Below are positions 61,973 through 64,000 of a DNA stretch of 64,000 nt, one piece after another (positions within the stretch are counted from its first letter, which is position 1; each line of letters opens with the position of its first letter). This DNA is from Bdellovibrionales bacterium CG10_big_fil_rev_8_21_14_0_10_45_34 (lineage in GTDB: Bacteria; Bdellovibrionota; Bdellovibrionia; Bdellovibrionales; 1-14-0-10-45-34). The position numbers and the translations under genes were made by a program. The DNA is taken from positions 511,079 to 575,078 of the forward strand of contig PEZS01000011.1 in NCBI GenBank assembly GCA_002778785.1, read 5' to 3'. Under the pieces are notes generated by a model. It was not told where the DNA came from and searched no databases. It saw nothing but the letters and a program-made list of their open reading frames with translations.

Positions 61973-63655
61973 CTACTGAGGCGTGAGGTCAGCATCTAGC
62001 TTAATCAAGAATCCATCGAACGAACCTTGATTCGCTTCAGTTGAAAGGTCGAAAGTGCCGGCAGTTGATCCCACAGCGTAAATCTTGTCTTGAACGACAT
62101 CTAGTGAATAAATTGCGTCGCTGCCTGAGCTACCATTTTGATAGGTCGACAAAACGACTCCTGTTTCAGCAGATATTTTCCAAAGTGCAACGTCTTCACC
62201 TCCGGCGGAAGTAAATCCACTCAGAGCGCCTTCTGTTGCTCCTACGACAACGATTTCGCCTGTAGAAAGTTGTGCAATACCTGTGGTGGCATCATTTGCC
62301 GCGGTACCGTACTGCCAAATATTAACGATCGTGCCGTCAGAGGCTTTCAGCTTGGCCAGATACGCGTCCTGACCTCCAAAAGAGGTTTGGCCCGCGAATG
62401 TACCAGTTGTTCGCCCGCCAGCAAACACTGAGTCGGTTGCGGCGTCATACACCATTTTGCCATGGATAAAATCAGAACCAGCAGTGCCATATTGTCGCTT
62501 CCAAAGTATATTAAGATCTTTGTCGAGAGCTACAACAAACGCATCCGTACCGCCAGCAGAGGTAAAGCCGGGCATCGAGCCATTAATACCGCCGCCGGCA
62601 AAGATTTTTGATCCATCCTCCGAGACGACTAACCCTCGAGGCGTTGAACCGCCTCCTGCGTGGCCTATGGAAACATGTGCAATAAAGTCGCCACTGCTGT
62701 CGTATTTACCAACATATCCCGAAGGATCGCCTAAGTTGGCCACACCTCCGATGGTTGCTTTGGTCCATCCAGAAAGATATATAAAATCATCCTTATCAAC
62801 GATCGTTTGATATATAATAGTGTCGTTCAAGTGCGCATACTGCTTCAGCCACACGAGTTCACCTTCAGAGCTAATCCTATATAGAACATGGTCGTAACCT
62901 GACCAGCCTCCGCCCAAATTGGCGTAGCCGCTGTAGGCTCCGGTGGTAAATCCACCTAACAAAACGTCACCATTTGAAAACAGTCCCATGCTAAAGGATT
63001 CATACACCTCGTGCCCAGCCGTTCCATACTGCCGAGTCCACTGGTGCTCTCCGTATTTATTATATTTTGAGAGATAATGTTGTTGCCCGGCCCCTAAAAT
63101 TCCGGTTCCCAAGATAGATCTGGTGGAGCCAGCCAGATATATGTCTCCCGTCTCGGGATGAACTTTTACAGATCTACCGCGATCATCATCGTCACCGCCG
63201 AACTGGAGAATCTTTGCACCAGCAATTCTAATTGCTGCCTGCGTGTTGTTGCCAAGCGCGTCTGTGAGGATAAGTTTGACGTCATCGGATTGAATCCAAG
63301 GAACTTTAAATTTGAACAGTTCATCTAGTTCGCAGAAATCACAGTTTAAAAAGGAGAAAGAGTAGTTAGGAACTCCTCCTGAAAATGAAAACGTTTCAGG
63401 AGCACTGCCTTTTGACAAATCTAATTCTGCTGGTTGAATTGCAAGGGGTACGCTTTGTTCAACTGTTGGCGCTAGCGCACTTTCCTTATTTAAAAATTCT
63501 TCATGAAGATATCCACATGAAGAGGCCATAAATAACATGCTAAAAAGACCAACGCGCACGAAAGTGAAATGCCCCAGTGGGTTGAGCCTGCAGTTCTTGA
63601 TGGCGAGCGCAAACTCGGCGTGCACCTTCTTCAATTTGACGTAATTCGTAACCAC
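61973..63655 (-). CDS. Putative lipoprotein with SBBP-type beta-propeller repeats
   Basis: A 560-residue surface or periplasmic protein. Residues 34-46 are hydrophobic and end in SSC at 45-47, a lipobox-like site (C47), so a lipoprotein is likely despite an unusually long n-region. The rest contains about seven repeats of the form QYGTAGxD...VFAGGxTxGxFxG...GGxDAxLxK, typical of SBBP beta-propellers. Function is unknown (adhesion or binding). The GTG start has AAGGAG 7 nt upstream. Confidence 0.75.
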   Translation of the reverse strand: MVTNYVKLKKVHAEFALAIKNCRLNPLGHFTFVRVGLFSMLFMASSCGYLHEEFLNKESALAPTVEQSVPLAIQPAELDLSKGSAPETFSFSGGVPNYSFSFLNCDFCELDELFKFKVPWIQSDDVKLILTDALGNNTQAAIRIAGAKILQFGGDDDDRGRSVKVHPETGDIYLAGSTRSILGTGILGAGQQHYLSKYNKYGEHQWTRQYGTAGHEVYESFSMGLFSNGDVLLGGFTTGAYSGYANLGGGWSGYDHVLYRISSEGELVWLKQYAHLNDTIIYQTIVDKDDFIYLSGWTKATIGGVANLGDPSGYVGKYDSSGDFIAHVSIGHAGGGSTPRGLVVSEDGSKIFAGGGINGSMPGFTSAGGTDAFVVALDKDLNILWKRQYGTAGSDFIHGKMVYDAATDSVFAGGRTTGTFAGQTSFGGQDAYLAKLKASDGTIVNIWQYGTAANDATTGIAQLSTGEIVVVGATEGALSGFTSAGGEDVALWKISAETGVVLSTYQNGSSGSDAIYSLDVVQDKIYAVGSTAGTFDLSTEANQGSFDGFLIKLDADLTPQ

Positions 63656-64000
63656 AAAGAGCTCCTTTTACGTACAGCTATGTTCCTGAGTAGATCGTTT
63701 CGTAATGAAGACGGATACAAACCACTCAATGGATACAATTAATCCCAGACTCTACAGCTTTATCGGCTTTTTCAAAGCAGGACTTAAGAACGGCAAAAGC
63801 GTGCACTGTCTCAGTTTGGAGCGAGTGTCTTGGTGTGCCGAAGGCTCTTGGGTTTGTCCTTCCTGAGTCTCCGGATGATACTGTCAACGAGTTATCGGGG
63901 AGCAGTATACGATGACTGCCTCTGGCAAGTTAGTTTTATGGATTATGAAATGGGATATTTTGATGAAAAGAGCAAAAGATTTGAGCCAGGGCCAAATCCC
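63656..64000. other. Right-edge region: no confirmed gene; possible edge ORFs
   Basis: About 345 bp upstream of the lipoprotein gene should hold its promoter, but no clear -35/-10 pair was seen. A leftward open frame covers 63726-63929 (67 codons, no ATG); its C-terminal half reads protein-like (GRTNPRAFGTPRH, HAFAVLKSCFEKADK). A rightward frame opens with ATG at 63938 and stays open to the edge (21 codons). Neither has a good ribosome site. Confidence 0.35.

Noticed and set aside
1..64000. CRISPR arrays, tRNA/rRNA genes, insertion sequences, prophage
   Set aside because: No regularly spaced repeats, cloverleaf-like segments, transposase or phage structural genes were seen on reading both strands, though short tRNAs could be missed without a covariance search.

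Overview
The window looks like a chromosomal segment of a Bdellovibrio-type bacterium (Bdellovibrionota; inference). Pointers are a TIGR02147-family protein, an MglA-type GTPase directly behind dnaX-ybaB-recR, a caa3-type oxidase with an SCO protein, a NAGGN osmoprotectant operon, frequent TTG/GTG starts behind good Shine-Dalgarno sites, and moderate GC. It is gene dense. I saw no rRNA, tRNA, CRISPR array, insertion sequence or prophage.

Region 1 (1-30,012) is a large surface-polysaccharide/LPS locus. Two leftward operons (7,864 to 1,618 and 18,465 to 8,975) carry an initiating sugar-phosphate transferase, two Wzx-type flippases (one fused to a glycosyltransferase), a Wzz-like chain-length protein, GalE, a DegT aminotransferase, a two-subunit TPP-dependent E1 pair with no E2/E3 beside it, and a glycosyltransferase fused to an HldE-type nucleotidyltransferase. 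A vapBC module, a GT9 heptosyltransferase, Ddl and a SpoU methyltransferase separate these from a rightward operon (23,335 to 30,012). That operon encodes GpmA and an almost complete CDP-3,6-dideoxyhexose (paratose/tyvelose) pathway: RfbF, RfbG, RfbH, an RfbS/RfbJ-like reductase and RfbE. The RfbI-type reductase is not in the window.

Region 2 (30,013-36,203) holds a TIGR02147 protein paired with a secreted HExxH protein, two divergent multi-pass membrane proteins with GT-C-like features, and a TIGR02757 protein.

Region 3 (36,208-44,147, leftward) is the aerobic terminal oxidase module: cytochrome c, SCO, COX II (with fused cytochrome c), I, III and IV, then Bcp, heme O synthase and heme A synthase. 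A 157-bp near-perfect palindrome interrupts it.

Region 4 (44,190-50,840) contains a YgjP-like metallopeptidase, the SRP RNA gene directly ahead of dnaX, then ybaB, recR, mglA, nadA, a PilZ-domain gene and an unknown gene.

Region 5 (50,964-64,000, mostly leftward) has a YceI-like protein and a small outer-membrane barrel, the NAGGN operon (AsnO-type amidotransferase, GNAT/ATP-grasp synthetase, M42 peptidase) behind an AAA ATPase, D-lactate dehydrogenase and type II NADH dehydrogenase genes, a small zinc-binding protein, a YqjD/YqjE-like pair and a beta-propeller lipoprotein. The right edge may cut into another gene.
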